From the NCBI RefSeq assembly GCF_001693735.1, contig NZ_LWDV01000009.1, positions 866,984-903,334 of the forward strand: a stretch of 36,351 nucleotides of DNA, written 5' to 3'. Below, in pieces: positions 24,519-33,232 of the stretch (positions are counted from its first letter, which is position 1; each line of letters starts with the position of its first letter). The notes beneath the pieces were generated by a model. The model made no database searches, was not told the DNA's origin, and saw nothing but the letters and a program-made list of their open reading frames with translations. The stretch is from Orenia metallireducens. GTDB taxonomy: Bacteria; Bacillota; Halanaerobiia; Halobacteroidales; Halobacteroidaceae. The translations under genes and the position numbers were made by a program.

Positions 24519-25328
24519 TCACTCTTGCTCTCTAGGCTTGGTAGGATCACATTTTGGAGCATTTAACTCAGAAGACTGGGCTAATTTAATCAAATAATAA
24601 CATTCTTCACGATACATGTGGTCAGTCAATAGGACAGTAACATTACCTAATAATTCTTCATTATATTCTAATCTTTTTAACCTTTGCAAAAAATCTTGGA
24701 ACAATTCCATCTCTGCTTTGACCTGGCGATTAAAGCGCCTTAATGCAGGGAAAGTATCTAATCCAGTTCTTAAATAACCTGAAAACTCTACTGCTCTTAA
24801 GTGAAAATCTCTGAAATTCTTAGTAAAAGATTTGCTCTTCTCCTGTAAGTTCTGCTCTACAAAGTCCAATGATGCTCCAATGGAAGCTGAATGCCCATAA
24901 GCATCCTGTAACCATAATAGATGGCTTTCTATAGGATGCTTAGCTGGAGGCGCCTCTCCTCTAATTAAATATTCCAATATACAAAGATATCTCTCCAACT
25001 CATTGACCATATGATTAATAAAAGTTGGAGTCATATTTATTGAAACATCCTCTATTAAATCCTTTTCTAACAGATCCAACTTAAAGCCTCGAAGTTCTAT
25101 TGCTTGCTGATAAGCAATCTCATTTAACCTTTCAACTTCAGATCTTGATAATGATTCTCTCGCCCTATTAAGTAATGAATCAAAACTGTCAATAAAATTC
25201 TTAGTTATCTCTATCTCATTATATTCCTTAGGGCTTAATGAGTTATAAATAAACCTAGAATGATCTCCTAAAATTTGTAACCAAAAACGATGCTCAAACA
25301 ATGCACTATGCAGATAATCATTTTGCAA
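24519..25328 (-). CDS. DUF2935 four-helix protein, putative metal-binding
   Basis: The 269-aa protein is all-helical and soluble, with an internal duplication typical of DUF2935. Repeat one begins LFEHRFWLQILGDHSRFI (residues 9-26), repeat two ESHLLWLQDAYGHSASI (about 134-150). The conserved Glu and His of each repeat (EH...GDH, ESH...YGH) look like ligands of a ferritin- or hemerythrin-like di-metal site, but this is inference. The C-terminus is proline-rich and charged. Start is TTG 25326-25328 after AAGGAGGGGATAATC. Single gene. Function unknown; the family is common in spore-forming Firmicutes. Confidence 0.8.
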   Translation of the reverse strand: MQNDYLHSALFEHRFWLQILGDHSRFIYNSLSPKEYNEIEITKNFIDSFDSLLNRARESLSRSEVERLNEIAYQQAIELRGFKLDLLEKDLIEDVSINMTPTFINHMVNELERYLCILEYLIRGEAPPAKHPIESHLLWLQDAYGHSASIGASLDFVEQNLQEKSKSFTKNFRDFHLRAVEFSGYLRTGLDTFPALRRFNRQVKAEMELFQDFLQRLKRLEYNEELLGNVTVLLTDHMYREECYYLIKLAQSSELNAPKCDPTKPREQE

Positions 25329-25442
25329 GATTATCCCCTCCTTTTTAAATAATTATATGTTAAATAAAAAGAAAGATGTTTGCATTGTTTAATTAGTCAC
25401 TCTGTTTTTCCAACTTTCTTAAAATTATATTCAAAAATAAAA

Positions 25443-25500
25443 ACACCCCTAAGGTAGAAATCTCACAGTAATCTATTACTGCATCTACTTCAAGAGGTGC
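25443..25500 (-). terminator. Elaborate stem-loop downstream of dnaN
   Basis: On the minus strand, CACCTC...AGTAGA (outer arm) pairs with TCTACC..GGGGTG, and CAGTAAT-AG-ATTACTG makes a perfect inner hairpin. GTTTTTATTTT follows. It is more structured than a plain terminator. Confidence 0.65.
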
Positions 25501-25546
25501 CTATTATATCAATTGCTTATTGGTTTCCTTTATTTCAATCTTTAAA

Positions 25547-26647
25547 TCAAGCACTTCTTACAGGCATAATTACACAGATATAATCTCCTGATTGACTCTT
25601 TACTACTCCTGGAGCTAAAGGACCAGATAACTCTAAAGTAACCTCTTCATTATCAACTGCCTTTAAAGCATCAATTAAATAATTAGCATTAAATGCTATT
25701 TCTGTTTCATCACCACTTAAGGAGATACTTACCCTTTCAAAAGCCTGTCCTACCTCAGGGGCGTTTGCAGTAATTACCAGTTCATCTTGAGCAAAATTTA
25801 ACTTTATGATATTGGCATCTTGTCTTGCCAATAGAGCAGCCCTTTTAATTGCCCTTAACAACTTCTCTTTATCGGCCTTGGCCTGAATAGCACTAGTATT
25901 AGGAATTACATACTTATAGCTTGGGAATTGCCCTTCAATCAGACGTGATATCATTATAATCCCTGAAAAACTGAATAAAATTTGATTGTCAGTAATAATG
26001 ATCTCTAACTCTTCATCAGAATTGTCAAGCAATCTACTTAATTCTTTAATAGTTTTAGCAGGAATAATAGACTCCAACTTTACTTCTTGATCCTCAAGTG
26101 GATTATGACAGTAAGATAACCTATAAGTATCTGTAGCTACTAACTTAATCTCCCCTTCTTCTAATAATAATAAACCACCATTTAAAAAAGGTTTACTTTC
26201 ATCTTGAGATATAGCAAATTCAACTTGGTTAATCATATCTTTAAATTTACTTTGAGCAATGCTAAATCTATACCCAGACTCTATCTCTGGTAATGTTGGG
26301 AATTCGTCGGCTGCAAAGCCATTAATATTAAATTTAGAATGACCACATTTGATAAAAGCCGTATTATTAGACAGGTTAACTTCCATTCTAACCATATCAT
26401 TTGGTAATTCTTTAATTATATTACCAAAATAATTAGCTGGTAAAACAATCTCTCCTCCTTCTATTATATTCGCATCTACAAAGGACTCAATTCCTATCTC
26501 TAAATCTGTTCCAATTAACTTTAATTGATCTCCTTCTGTCTTTAATAAAATTCCCGATAAAATCGGTAACGTAGTCTTAGTAGATACCCCTTTTCTAACA
26601 GTATTTATACATTGATGAAATTCTTTTTGATTTACTTCTATCTTCAT
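25547..26647 (-). CDS. dnaN: DNA polymerase III beta sliding clamp, orphan copy
   Basis: The 366-aa protein has the full three-domain clamp. It opens MKIEVNQKEFHQCINTV and includes TTLPILSGILL, DLEIGIE, ATDTYRLSYC (about 170) and RLIEGQFPSY (about 235). The last residues, IMPVRS, match the family's MPMR ending that lines the partner-binding groove. ATG follows TAGGAGGTACTT. It is not next to dnaA or recF and no DnaA boxes are seen upstream, so this is either a second clamp or a relocated sole copy. The domain closing motif PVR instead of PMR is a minor change. Confidence 0.92.
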   Translation of the reverse strand: MKIEVNQKEFHQCINTVRKGVSTKTTLPILSGILLKTEGDQLKLIGTDLEIGIESFVDANIIEGGEIVLPANYFGNIIKELPNDMVRMEVNLSNNTAFIKCGHSKFNINGFAADEFPTLPEIESGYRFSIAQSKFKDMINQVEFAISQDESKPFLNGGLLLLEEGEIKLVATDTYRLSYCHNPLEDQEVKLESIIPAKTIKELSRLLDNSDEELEIIITDNQILFSFSGIIMISRLIEGQFPSYKYVIPNTSAIQAKADKEKLLRAIKRAALLARQDANIIKLNFAQDELVITANAPEVGQAFERVSISLSGDETEIAFNANYLIDALKAVDNEEVTLELSGPLAPGVVKSQSGDYICVIMPVRSA

Positions 26648-27190
26648 AAGTACCTCCTAATAAAATTTATCATATTTTATATTATTAAGTAAGCTATCTG
26701 ATTTAATTAAGTATAAATAAGAATATCTTAAGCTTTATAGTATGATATTTAGTATATCCCAAATCCCCTATCATATCTTATCATCTTTAGTACCTACTTT
26801 TCAATTATTTAATAGAATAAAATCTTATTATATAACTATAATGATTATATTACCATGCTTTTTAGTCTTTAAAATTAAAAAAGTTCAATTACTATTTAAT
26901 TTACCTTATGTAATCTATTAATACCAGTCATGCTAGTAGAAGATTAAAAGATATTGCACCATTTTAATGTGAGTGTATTTAAATTAAAGTTTTTGATATT
27001 CAAACTATCTGAACATCTCCATTAATATTACTACCTATAATGAACTAATATAATATATTCCATCAAAATTTAGAATTGACACTATTTATCTACATATTAA
27101 ACAGGCATATCCATATTATACTACTTTTCAAAAGTATTTTCTATTGTTATAATACCTAAAGTTATTGTAATAAAAGTCAATCTAAAGATA
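26648..27190. other. Intergenic region upstream of dnaN
   Basis: AT-rich. It contains repeat copy E near 26929-26970 and otherwise no recognisable gene. No DnaA-box cluster or other origin signature is visible. Confidence 0.55.
26929..26970 (+). repeat. Dispersed intergenic repeat, copy E (end fragment)
   Basis: TGCTAGTAGAAGA at 26930-26942 followed by GATATTGCACCATTTTAA matches the left ends of copies A and F. The rest of the element is missing or too decayed to see. Confidence 0.5.
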
Positions 27191-27225
27191 AAAAGCATGT
27201 GATTAAAATATTGTCACATGCTTTT
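27191..27225 (-). terminator. Terminator of the former aldose epimerase gene
   Basis: AAAAGCATGTGA / TCACATGCTTTT, a 12-bp perfect stem with an 11-nt loop. On the minus strand it ends in a T-run. It lies 51 nt past the galM remnant stop. Confidence 0.85.
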
Positions 27226-27275
27226 ATTAATCTAAAGTAATAATCCAATATCTATAAAATTACTTAAGCTATAAA

Positions 27276-27398
27276 TTAATCTACATAGAATCTATAACTA
27301 GTCTTTGCTTCATAAATATTCTCTGGGCTATAAGTCTTAGTTTCTAAACTATCTAAATTGATTGCATTTGGATAATCTTGAGTCTCTAAGCAGAGTGA
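27276..27398 (-). pseudogene. galM: 3' fragment of aldose 1-epimerase (galM)
   Basis: About 40 codons remain, reading SLCLETQDYPNAINLD, then SLETKTYSPENIYEAKTSYRFYVD and a TAA stop. This is the galactose mutarotase C-terminus, with the conserved CLETQ-x-x-P element that holds the product, and a final Y-x-F strand. The 5' part is gone: the fragment starts exactly at the end of an IS3-family relic and no matching sequence appears on the other side. Its own terminator survives. It points to a lost sugar-use gene next to the LacI-type regulator. Confidence 0.75.
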
Positions 27399-27409
27399 GG
27401 TTCCCCCAT

Positions 27410-27830
27410 TCAATTAGACACATAATTTAGCGGTTTTTCTCTTTTTTCGTACTCTACTAGACTTTTATAATCTAAAGTTGAATGCATTCTAAATCTGTTA
27501 TAGAAAATCTCAATATACCCGAATATATCTTGTCTTGCTTATTGTCTAGTTTGATAACTAATATTATGGATTAATTCTGTTTTTAACGTTCCAAAAAAGC
27601 TCTCTGCCACTTCATTATCCCAACAGTTACCTTTGCGACTCATTGACGATTTAAATCCACTTTTCCATAATAGCTTTTGGAAATCATGACTTGCATATTG
27701 GCTGCCTCGATCTGAATGAAATATTAAAACTTGGCACATCCTCTCTACAGCAAATTCTTTACTATAATCTCGGATGAAACCATATTTTACTGTGGTTTCT
27801 TTGAGAAGATGCTTACTGCCTTTTTTAAAA
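27410..27830 (-). pseudogene. IS3 transposase orfB, internal deletion plus nonsense codon
   Basis: It starts like a normal orfB ([21 protein letters not shown]) and jumps directly to the second catalytic block ([12 protein letters not shown]). About 130 residues including the first Asp of the DDE triad are missing. The Glu-containing region [20 protein letters not shown] is intact. A TAA after SYQTRQ interrupts it, and the tail [20 protein letters not shown] continues in the same frame to TGA 27410. Confidence 0.8.
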
Positions 27831-28089
27831 TATTACGTTCTTCTTTAGCAATGCGTAATTCTTTTTTTAATCTTTAGATTTCTTCCTCTTCAGGTGAAAG
27901 TTTTTGTTTTCCTTTGCCTGGAAAAGCTAAATCACTATTATCTCGATATTCTTTGCGCCATCTAATTAGAGTATTATAATCAAGGCCTAAATCTTCAGCA
28001 ATGTCTTTACAGGTTTTATCTAAATTAAAACTTAATTCAACAGCTTCACGCTTAAACTATTCGTCATATGTTCTTCTATTTTTACTCAT
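27787..28089 (-). pseudogene. IS3 transposase orfA with two nonsense codons
   Basis: One reading frame of 100 codons from ATG 28089 encodes MSKNRRTYDE, a TAG, then [20 protein letters not shown] with the helix-turn-helix, RWRKEYRD, and a TAA before [19 protein letters not shown] (leucine zipper). Both stops stand where the family has glutamine (CAG, CAA), so each is a single C-to-T change. Confidence 0.8.
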
Positions 28090-28155
28090 TTTAAATCACC
28101 CTTTGAGTAAGTCTATTATACATCTTAACTTACTGTCTCATAAATAGGGGGAATC

Positions 28156-28426
28156 TTACTTGGCAAAAGAACTTATATAAAATTAAAAAGAGTATATAGT
28201 CATATGAAATATAAAAAAGAATTTAAATTATTAGTTATAGATGTATACAGATTAGTATAGATTAAAATCAAATAATAATTATGTTTTTAATTAATCTCTT
28301 ATAGTCCAAAAACTACTTTCAAGGCATCTGTATCCATGATTCTTAATAAAATTTTTTGTTCTATCTTTAGATTCTAAATTAACTTAATTATTTCTAATAT
28401 AAAATCCTCATCAAATACCATATATA
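28156..28426. other. Intergenic region between the IS3 relic and the LacI-family gene
   Basis: AT-rich sequence with no recognisable gene. No terminator for the regulator gene is apparent. The missing 5' part of galM is not here. Confidence 0.5.
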
Positions 28427-29425
28427 TCAAGTAGATTCTCGTTTAACTAACTTTGGTAATACACTTTTATGTTGTGGTTCTTCTTTTGAGCCTTTTATTC
28501 TATCAAATAACATGTCTATAGCAAGTTTGGACATCTTCTCTTTAGGTAAAGCCATAGTAGTTAACTTTGGTCTAACATAGGTGGCTACGCTGTCATCAAA
28601 TCCAATAATGGCTATATCTTCTGGTATATCCATCTTAAGCTCATTTAGCTTATCTATAACTCCTGTTCCCATCACATCATTATAAACAAAGATAGCAGTT
28701 AATTCAGGCCTTCTTTTGATTAATTTTTCAGTAAGTCTAAAGCCTTCTCCTCTAGAAAATTCACTTCCTAATTCTATATAATCTTCATTTATATCTATTT
28801 CTGATTCCTTTAAAGCTTTTTTAAAGCCAGCAAGCCTGTCTTCTGTTGTCTTACTATTTTGGACACCAATAAAGCCAATATGAGAATGACCTGCATCAAT
28901 TAAATGCTTAGTAGCAATAGCCCCTCCATCCACATTATTAATTGTAACTGTATCAATCTCATCTATTATTCTACCTCCAGCTAAACCAACTACAGCAATA
29001 CCTTCTGAAGTTATTGTTTCAATAAAATCACTTTCAGTAATCTCCCAAGTTAATGTAGTAATAATTCCATCTACCCTATTTTCTAATAAGTTCTTCATGT
29101 ATAACTCTACTCTATCGGTTTTGCTTTCAGTATTACATAGATAAACACTATATCCTCTTTCAAAAGCCATATCCTCAACAGTTTTAGCTATCTGAGAAAA
29201 GAATTTATTATCAATAGCTGGAACAAGATGAGCAAGGGTATTGGTTTCTTTTCTAGAAAGAGCCCTTGCTATCCTATTAGGTCTATAATTTAATTCTTCT
29301 ATAGCCTGCTCAACTCTTTTAGTTAGCTTATCACTTACATTAACACCTGAATCAGTATTGATAACAGCAGAAACTGTAGCCACTGAAACGCCAGCAAGTT
29401 TTGCAACATCTTTCATAGTAGCCAT
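28427..29425 (-). CDS. LacI/GalR-family transcriptional regulator
   Basis: The 332-aa protein has the N-terminal helix-turn-helix MKDVAKLAGVSVATVSAVIN (residues 4-23), the hinge helix NYRPNRIARALSRKETN, and a periplasmic-binding-protein-like sugar domain (about 62-330) with HIGFIGV, RLAGFKKAL and AIIGFDDSVAT. It is expected to bind a CG-centred palindrome and release it on binding a sugar. ATG follows AGGGGGTTTAATAA. A consensus promoter and a candidate self-operator lie upstream. The galM remnant and the two amylases in the window make a role in sugar or starch use plausible, but the effector is unknown. Confidence 0.9.
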   Translation of the reverse strand: MATMKDVAKLAGVSVATVSAVINTDSGVNVSDKLTKRVEQAIEELNYRPNRIARALSRKETNTLAHLVPAIDNKFFSQIAKTVEDMAFERGYSVYLCNTESKTDRVELYMKNLLENRVDGIITTLTWEITESDFIETITSEGIAVVGLAGGRIIDEIDTVTINNVDGGAIATKHLIDAGHSHIGFIGVQNSKTTEDRLAGFKKALKESEIDINEDYIELGSEFSRGEGFRLTEKLIKRRPELTAIFVYNDVMGTGVIDKLNELKMDIPEDIAIIGFDDSVATYVRPKLTTMALPKEKMSKLAIDMLFDRIKGSKEEPQHKSVLPKLVKREST

Positions 29426-29508
29426 TTATTAAACCCCCTAGTCTTATAAGCTATAAATCATAATAAATTCTAACTGTTTAGCTATCCTTTATATAGTAAT
29501 TAATTACA

Positions 29509-29524
29509 TTCTAACCGATTAAGA
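29509..29524 (-). promoter_or_regulatory. Candidate self-operator of the LacI-family gene
   Basis: On the minus strand TCTTAATCGGTTAGAA is CG-centred with TTAA/TTA arms. It sits just downstream of the -10 box, where repressor binding would block transcription. TTAATCG(A/G)TT recurs upstream of the CBM26 amylase. Confidence 0.5.
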
Positions 29525-29527
29525 TTT

Positions 29528-29557
29528 ATTATAACTATACCTAATACTTCCTGTCAA
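29528..29557 (-). promoter_or_regulatory. Sigma-A type promoter of the LacI-family gene
   Basis: TTGACA (29552-29557) and TATAAT (29528-29533), both perfect, are separated by 18 nt on the minus strand, about 100 nt before the start codon. Confidence 0.8.
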
Positions 29558-29588
29558 GCAATCCTTATAATTTTTAATATATAACGCC

Positions 29589-29875
29589 TTGTGCTGGTAT
29601 AAGAACTGATACAATAGAGAGATATTGCGACACTTTTATAGTTAAAAATTAAGTTCAAAACCTCACACCTCACCCCTTAATCCCCCTACGAGTAATACAG
29701 TTCAATTACTCTTCGTACACAACCAGTCTCTCCTTAACTAATGAGTGGGGAAACTCTTTCTCTTTTACTTTTCTCCCTTCTCCTAAGGTAGGAGAAGGGG
29801 TTAGGGGATGAGGTATCAAAGTGTCGTAATATACCCATAAAAGACACTATTGATATTTAAATTTAACTAGCACAA
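29589..29875 (+). repeat. Dispersed intergenic repeat, copy F, complete with nested inverted ends
   Basis: Outer ends are TTGTGCTGGTATAAG (29589) and its near-complement AACTAGCACAA (29865-29875). Inner ends are GATATTGCGACACTTTT (29621-29637) and AAAGTGTCGTAATATAC (29818-29834). The left 55 nt match copy A closely. The interior differs from copies A-C: it holds a second inverted pair (CCTCACCCCTTAATCCCCC near 29662 against GGGGTTAGGGGATGAGG near 29798) and a CTCCTAAGGTAGGAG hairpin. No frame is present. About 287 bp. Confidence 0.65.
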
Positions 29876-29975
29876 TGGGTTAAAGTATCAATTTTTTATT
29901 CTCAAAATCAAAGTAATATTATATCTCTAATTCAAATATTAATAAATAAGGAATCTCAACAAAGGAGGGAGCCCT

Positions 29976-31220
29976 TTGAAAAATGATATTAATAAAAGAG
30001 CAATCAACACAAAGGCTCTAATTGCGATCTTATTTACAATCTCTTTAATTATATTTTCAGAACAAGCCTTTGATGCCGCTGTAAGTGGCTTGCATACTTG
30101 GTGGGAAGTTGTATTTCCGGCACTCCTACCTTTCTTTATTATGGCGGAAATCTTAATGGGACTGGGAGTAGTCCATTTTATGGGGACATTATTAGAACCC
30201 TTGATGCAACCTGTCTTTAAGGTCCCTGGAGTTGGTGCTTTTGCTTTTGCTATGGGTCTGGCTTCTGGATACCCTATCGGTGCTAAGATTACTGGTAACT
30301 TAAGAAGAAAGAAACTCTGTACCCAAGCTGAAGGAGAGAGATTGGTCTCCTTTACTAATACTGCTGACCCTTTATTTATGATTGGTGCTGTAGCTGTAGG
30401 GATGTTTGGTAATGCTAAACTAGGTACTATTTTGGCCCTAGCCCATTATATCTCCTGTCTAATTGTTGGTATAGGTTTAAGATTCTATAATCCCAAAGAG
30501 AATAATCAAGATGTTTCTCGTAATAATGATACTGAAGGAAACATCTTTACTAGAGCTTTTAGTGAGCTATACCAAGCTAGAAGAAAGGATGGTAGAAGTT
30601 TAGGACAACTGATTGGAGATGCCACTAAAGAGTCTCTTAACACTTTATTATTAATTGGAGGATATATTATCTTATTCTCTGTCTTAACAAGAGTACTTGC
30701 TCTAGTTGGCTTTACTAAATTGATAACTGCTGGAATAGTATTTGTCTTAAAACCCTTTGGCTTTGACCAGTCCCTTGTCTTACCTATTATTAGTGGATTA
30801 TTTGAAATAACCAATGGCTCTCATTTAGCTAGTCAATCTATGGCTCCATTGAATCAAAAAATAATCATCACTAGTGGTATTATTGCTTGGAGTGGATTAT
30901 CTGTTCATGCACAGGTTGCTACTATGATTAATGGTACTGACTTACGGATGAAACCATATCTCTGGGCAAGGGTATTCCACGGAATAATAGCTAGTCTTGT
31001 TACATACTTCTTATTCGAGCCTTTGGAAGCCATCTCTTCTAATCTAATTACACCAGTTACATCTCTAGCTAATAGAGTCAATTATACTATTGGATACTGG
31101 GATCATTTTACCAAAATGTCCAGCGGATTACTATTATTTTTAGGATTTTTGATCTTTACATCTTTAACTATCTATTTTATTAAGAAGATTAAACTTGTAA
31201 TGTTTCATTATTCAGAATGA
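29976..31220 (+). CDS. ylbJ: Sporulation integral membrane protein YlbJ
   Basis: The 414-aa protein is a nucleoside-recognition (Gate) domain membrane protein required for spore cortex formation in Bacillus. Family motifs: GLHTWWEVVFPALLPFFIMAE (about 38-58), ASGYPIGAKITGNLRRK (about 96-112), FTNTADPLFMIGAVA (about 128), and ISGLFEITNGSHLAS (about 270-284), then SGLSVHAQVATMI. About ten helices. Start is TTG 29976-29978 after AAAGGAGGGAG. Length is normal. It marks the organism as a spore former or recent descendant of one. Single gene with a terminator. Confidence 0.93.
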   Translation: MKNDINKRAINTKALIAILFTISLIIFSEQAFDAAVSGLHTWWEVVFPALLPFFIMAEILMGLGVVHFMGTLLEPLMQPVFKVPGVGAFAFAMGLASGYPIGAKITGNLRRKKLCTQAEGERLVSFTNTADPLFMIGAVAVGMFGNAKLGTILALAHYISCLIVGIGLRFYNPKENNQDVSRNNDTEGNIFTRAFSELYQARRKDGRSLGQLIGDATKESLNTLLLIGGYIILFSVLTRVLALVGFTKLITAGIVFVLKPFGFDQSLVLPIISGLFEITNGSHLASQSMAPLNQKIIITSGIIAWSGLSVHAQVATMINGTDLRMKPYLWARVFHGIIASLVTYFLFEPLEAISSNLITPVTSLANRVNYTIGYWDHFTKMSSGLLLFLGFLIFTSLTIYFIKKIKLVMFHYSE

Positions 31221-31222
31221 TT

Positions 31223-31251
31223 AAAGCAGAGTATAGAAGCTCTGCTTTTTT
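31223..31251 (+). terminator. Terminator of ylbJ
   Basis: AAAGCAGAG / CTCTGCTTT is a 9-bp stem with 8-nt loop, followed by TTTTTT. Confidence 0.9.
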
Positions 31252-31331
31252 AATTGATAATATTTGTCTATATTACAATCTGTTTTTAATCTATCTTCAA
31301 TCCCTAATTTGTACTTATTATATTTTCTTGA

Positions 31332-31832
31332 TTACACAACTCTTTTACATAATTCATATTTATATAAGATTAAATCTTTAATCTTATATATCTCTTCTTC
31401 ATATAAATCTGTCATTTGAATTATTTCTTCTACTTCTATGCCCTTCTTTAACATACTTATTACTATCTTTTCTATATCTTTCTCTTTAGCCTTCTTCAAC
31501 ACCATCTCTTCATCACGTAACCACTTTAACCTAGCTTCATATAATCTCGTTTATCATCATTAAGATACATGGTATCAAGTACCTTAATTACTTTTTCAAT
31601 GCTTCTGATCTCAGTTAACTGAGCAGAAATATTGTAGCTATATTCTCTTAGGATACCATTACCACCCTTCTCAAAGAGCTTATTCCCTACTCGGTCTAAC
31701 TACTTCCATCAGCTTTAATCATCTTAACTACTCGATAGTGGTGATATTCCATTCATAGTCCGTCTCTTCAGAAGTTCTAATAATCTGATCAGTGACATTA
31801 TAACTATCGTCATAGAGATACTCTCTCTTCAT
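31332..31832 (-). pseudogene. Decayed Rpn-type nuclease/transposase-associated gene, first copy
   Basis: Several frames must be joined. A 5' piece reads MKREYLYDDSYNVTDQIIRT; the middle reads GGNGILREYSYNISAQLTEI; the 3' piece reads DEEMVLKKAKEKDIEKIVI, then MLKKGIEVEEIIQMTDLYEEE and a TAA at 31332-31334. Stops and shifts separate them. The last part resembles the C-terminal tail of Rpn (PD-(D/E)XK nuclease-family transposase) proteins, which end in a charged helix and a short helix-turn-helix. The 5' piece I do not recognise. It lies just upstream of, and parallel to, a second, clearer Rpn remnant. Confidence 0.5.
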
Positions 31833-31917
31833 TAATAGTGGTTATGCCTATGCAGATTATACTAAACTGTTTTAGTACAAATCTTGACTAGTTCAATTAC
31901 ATTGCCATATCTTATTA

Positions 31918-31942
31918 AAAAAGACAACCCTTTTACAGGTTG
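31918..31942 (-). terminator. Terminator of the second Rpn pseudogene
   Basis: GGCAACC / GGTTGTC (one G-U pair) with a 7-nt loop, followed by TTTTTT on the minus strand. Confidence 0.8.
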
Positions 31943-31956
31943 CCTACTACATTTCG

Positions 31957-32699
31957 TTAAATATCATATTTTTCTTTAATCTTCTCTACTTCCTACCTAT
32001 CTAAATCAGTCATCTTAACTGTCTCATTTACACTGATACCATTTTTACTATCTTCTCTATACCTTTCTCTTCTCCTCTTTTCTCACCTATCTCTATCCCT
32101 ATCTCAATTCCCTCTTGCTTATACCGACCTACACTTCTAACATAATTATTAATCATTCTTTCCACTTCCTGTGGATTTGATTCTTCTATTATCTTTTCTA
32201 ACCTTTCCTTCTCTTCTGCACTAAATCCCGAACTTGAAAGGCGTTTTTACCATTGTTTCATATAGTTATATCTTCATTCATAGATTTTAATACATTGGCT
32301 AACTTCCTTAACCTCTCTATAACTCTTTGCCTATCTTTCTTCTGATCTAATAAAAATACTGAAGAAATTACATTAGCAGTATTAAGCAATTCTTCTTCTA
32401 AATAACAATTGATATCAAATAATATATATTCAAAGTCAATTAGATAACTTCCAAAACTCTCGTAACCATTAAACATTTCCTTAAAATTGTTTATTGCTGT
32501 CCAGCTACTTTCTCCATTATAAAGCACCCTTGAAATAATGGCTGGAAATCTAAAATCTTTTCTTTCTCGTTCATTCTTGTCTGTATTGTTATATCTATCC
32601 CTAAGTAACTCTACCATATAGGATAATAGCCTAAAAGGCATCGTAAAATCTACATTTGATTGCAATTCTAACAAACAGTAAAATATTACATCCTGTTCT
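31957..32699 (-). pseudogene. Rpn-family nuclease/transposase gene, 5'-truncated and frameshifted
   Basis: Rpn proteins are PD-(D/E)XK nucleases that promote RecA-independent recombination. The surviving frame from about 32699 reads EQDVIFYCLLELQSNVDFTM, in which ELQ is the E-x-Q form of the catalytic motif, then PFRLLSYMVELLRDRY and a helical body. After NEDITI at 32258 the frame breaks and resumes as GFSAEEKERLEKIIEESNPQ, a typical Rpn tail, closing with EKIKEKYDI and a TAA at 31957-31959. The N-terminal third is missing where the IS200 remnant begins. Confidence 0.75.
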
Positions 32700-33118
32700 C
32701 TAAATTATATCCTGTATATTATCTAATCCTTGATTTTCAATATAATTTCTTATGGTTTCTTCATTTACGCTTCCTACTGTTGCACAAAAATATCCTCTTG
32801 TCCAAAGATACTGCCCCCAATATTTCTTCTTTAATTCTGAAATTCTTCTTGTATTAACCTTGATGATCTTCCTTTCAAATATTGGACTAGTTTACTAGGT
32901 GCTAGACTTGGTGGGCATGATATTAACCTGTGAACATGGTCTTTTCCTATACTACCTCTTATAATTGTGATACTTCTACTTTCACATCCTTGTCTTATCA
33001 ATTTTCTTAGTCGCATTTATATATTTTTTGTAAGAACCTTATATCTATATTTTGTTACCTATATTATATAGTACTTAATATCATATACTGCATGACCTTT
33101 CTTCGTATATTCAACCAT
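32700..33118 (-). pseudogene. tnpA: IS200-family tnpA (Y1 transposase), multiply broken
   Basis: From ATG 33118 (after AAAGAGGTGATTAGT) it reads MVEYTKKGHAVYDIKYYII, a TAG where the family has Trp (WVTKYRY), then KYRYKVLTKNI and a TAA. The body continues MRLRKLIRQGCESRSITI and the metal-binding GKDHVHRLISCPPSLAPSKL; a one-base deletion follows EEF, after which LKKKYWGQYLWTRGYFCAT and the tyrosine helix NEETIRNYIENQ complete the family plan. Stop at 32700-32702. About 139 codons, full length but dead. Confidence 0.85.
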
Positions 33119-33179
33119 ACTAATCACCTCTTTAATGAATAGTATGTCATTTCTTACAATATTTTAAAAACTAAAAGCG

Positions 33180-33205
33180 TATACCGCCTAAAGGCGGTGG
33201 TTTTA
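33180..33205 (-). repeat. IS200/IS605-type end hairpin
   Basis: ACCGCC-TAAA-GGCGGT (33183-33198) followed by GGTTTTAGACC is the kind of subterminal hairpin that TnpA recognises. It lies 62 nt upstream of the tnpA start, marking the left end of the dead IS200 element. Confidence 0.65.
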
Positions 33206-33232
33206 GACCAAGCGCATGGAAAATAAATCTCT

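Larger units (their letters stand above)
27399..28155 (-). mobile_element. Dead, internally deleted IS3-family insertion sequence
   Basis: Ends are imperfect inverted repeats: GGTTCCCCCATT...AGACAC (27399-27421) and GATTCCCCCTATT...GAGACAG (minus strand, 28155-28133). Between them lie orfA and a deleted orfB, both on the minus strand. Total length is about 757 bp, against about 1.2-1.4 kb for intact members. No clear target duplication is visible. The insertion cut galM. Confidence 0.8.

Noticed and set aside
25547-27190. Replication origin next to dnaN
   Set aside because: There is no dnaA or recF neighbour and no cluster of DnaA boxes in the upstream 540 nt.
29640-29820. The repeated C-rich and G-rich blocks in copy F as a CRISPR array
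   Set aside because: They form one inverted pair, not direct repeats with regular spacers, and no cas genes are present.
27787-33118. In-frame TAG/TAA codons in transposase genes as a sign of stop-codon recoding
   Set aside because: Each genome element also has frameshifts or deletions, the stops are of both types, and intact genes in the window use TAG and TAA as normal stops. Ordinary decay explains them.
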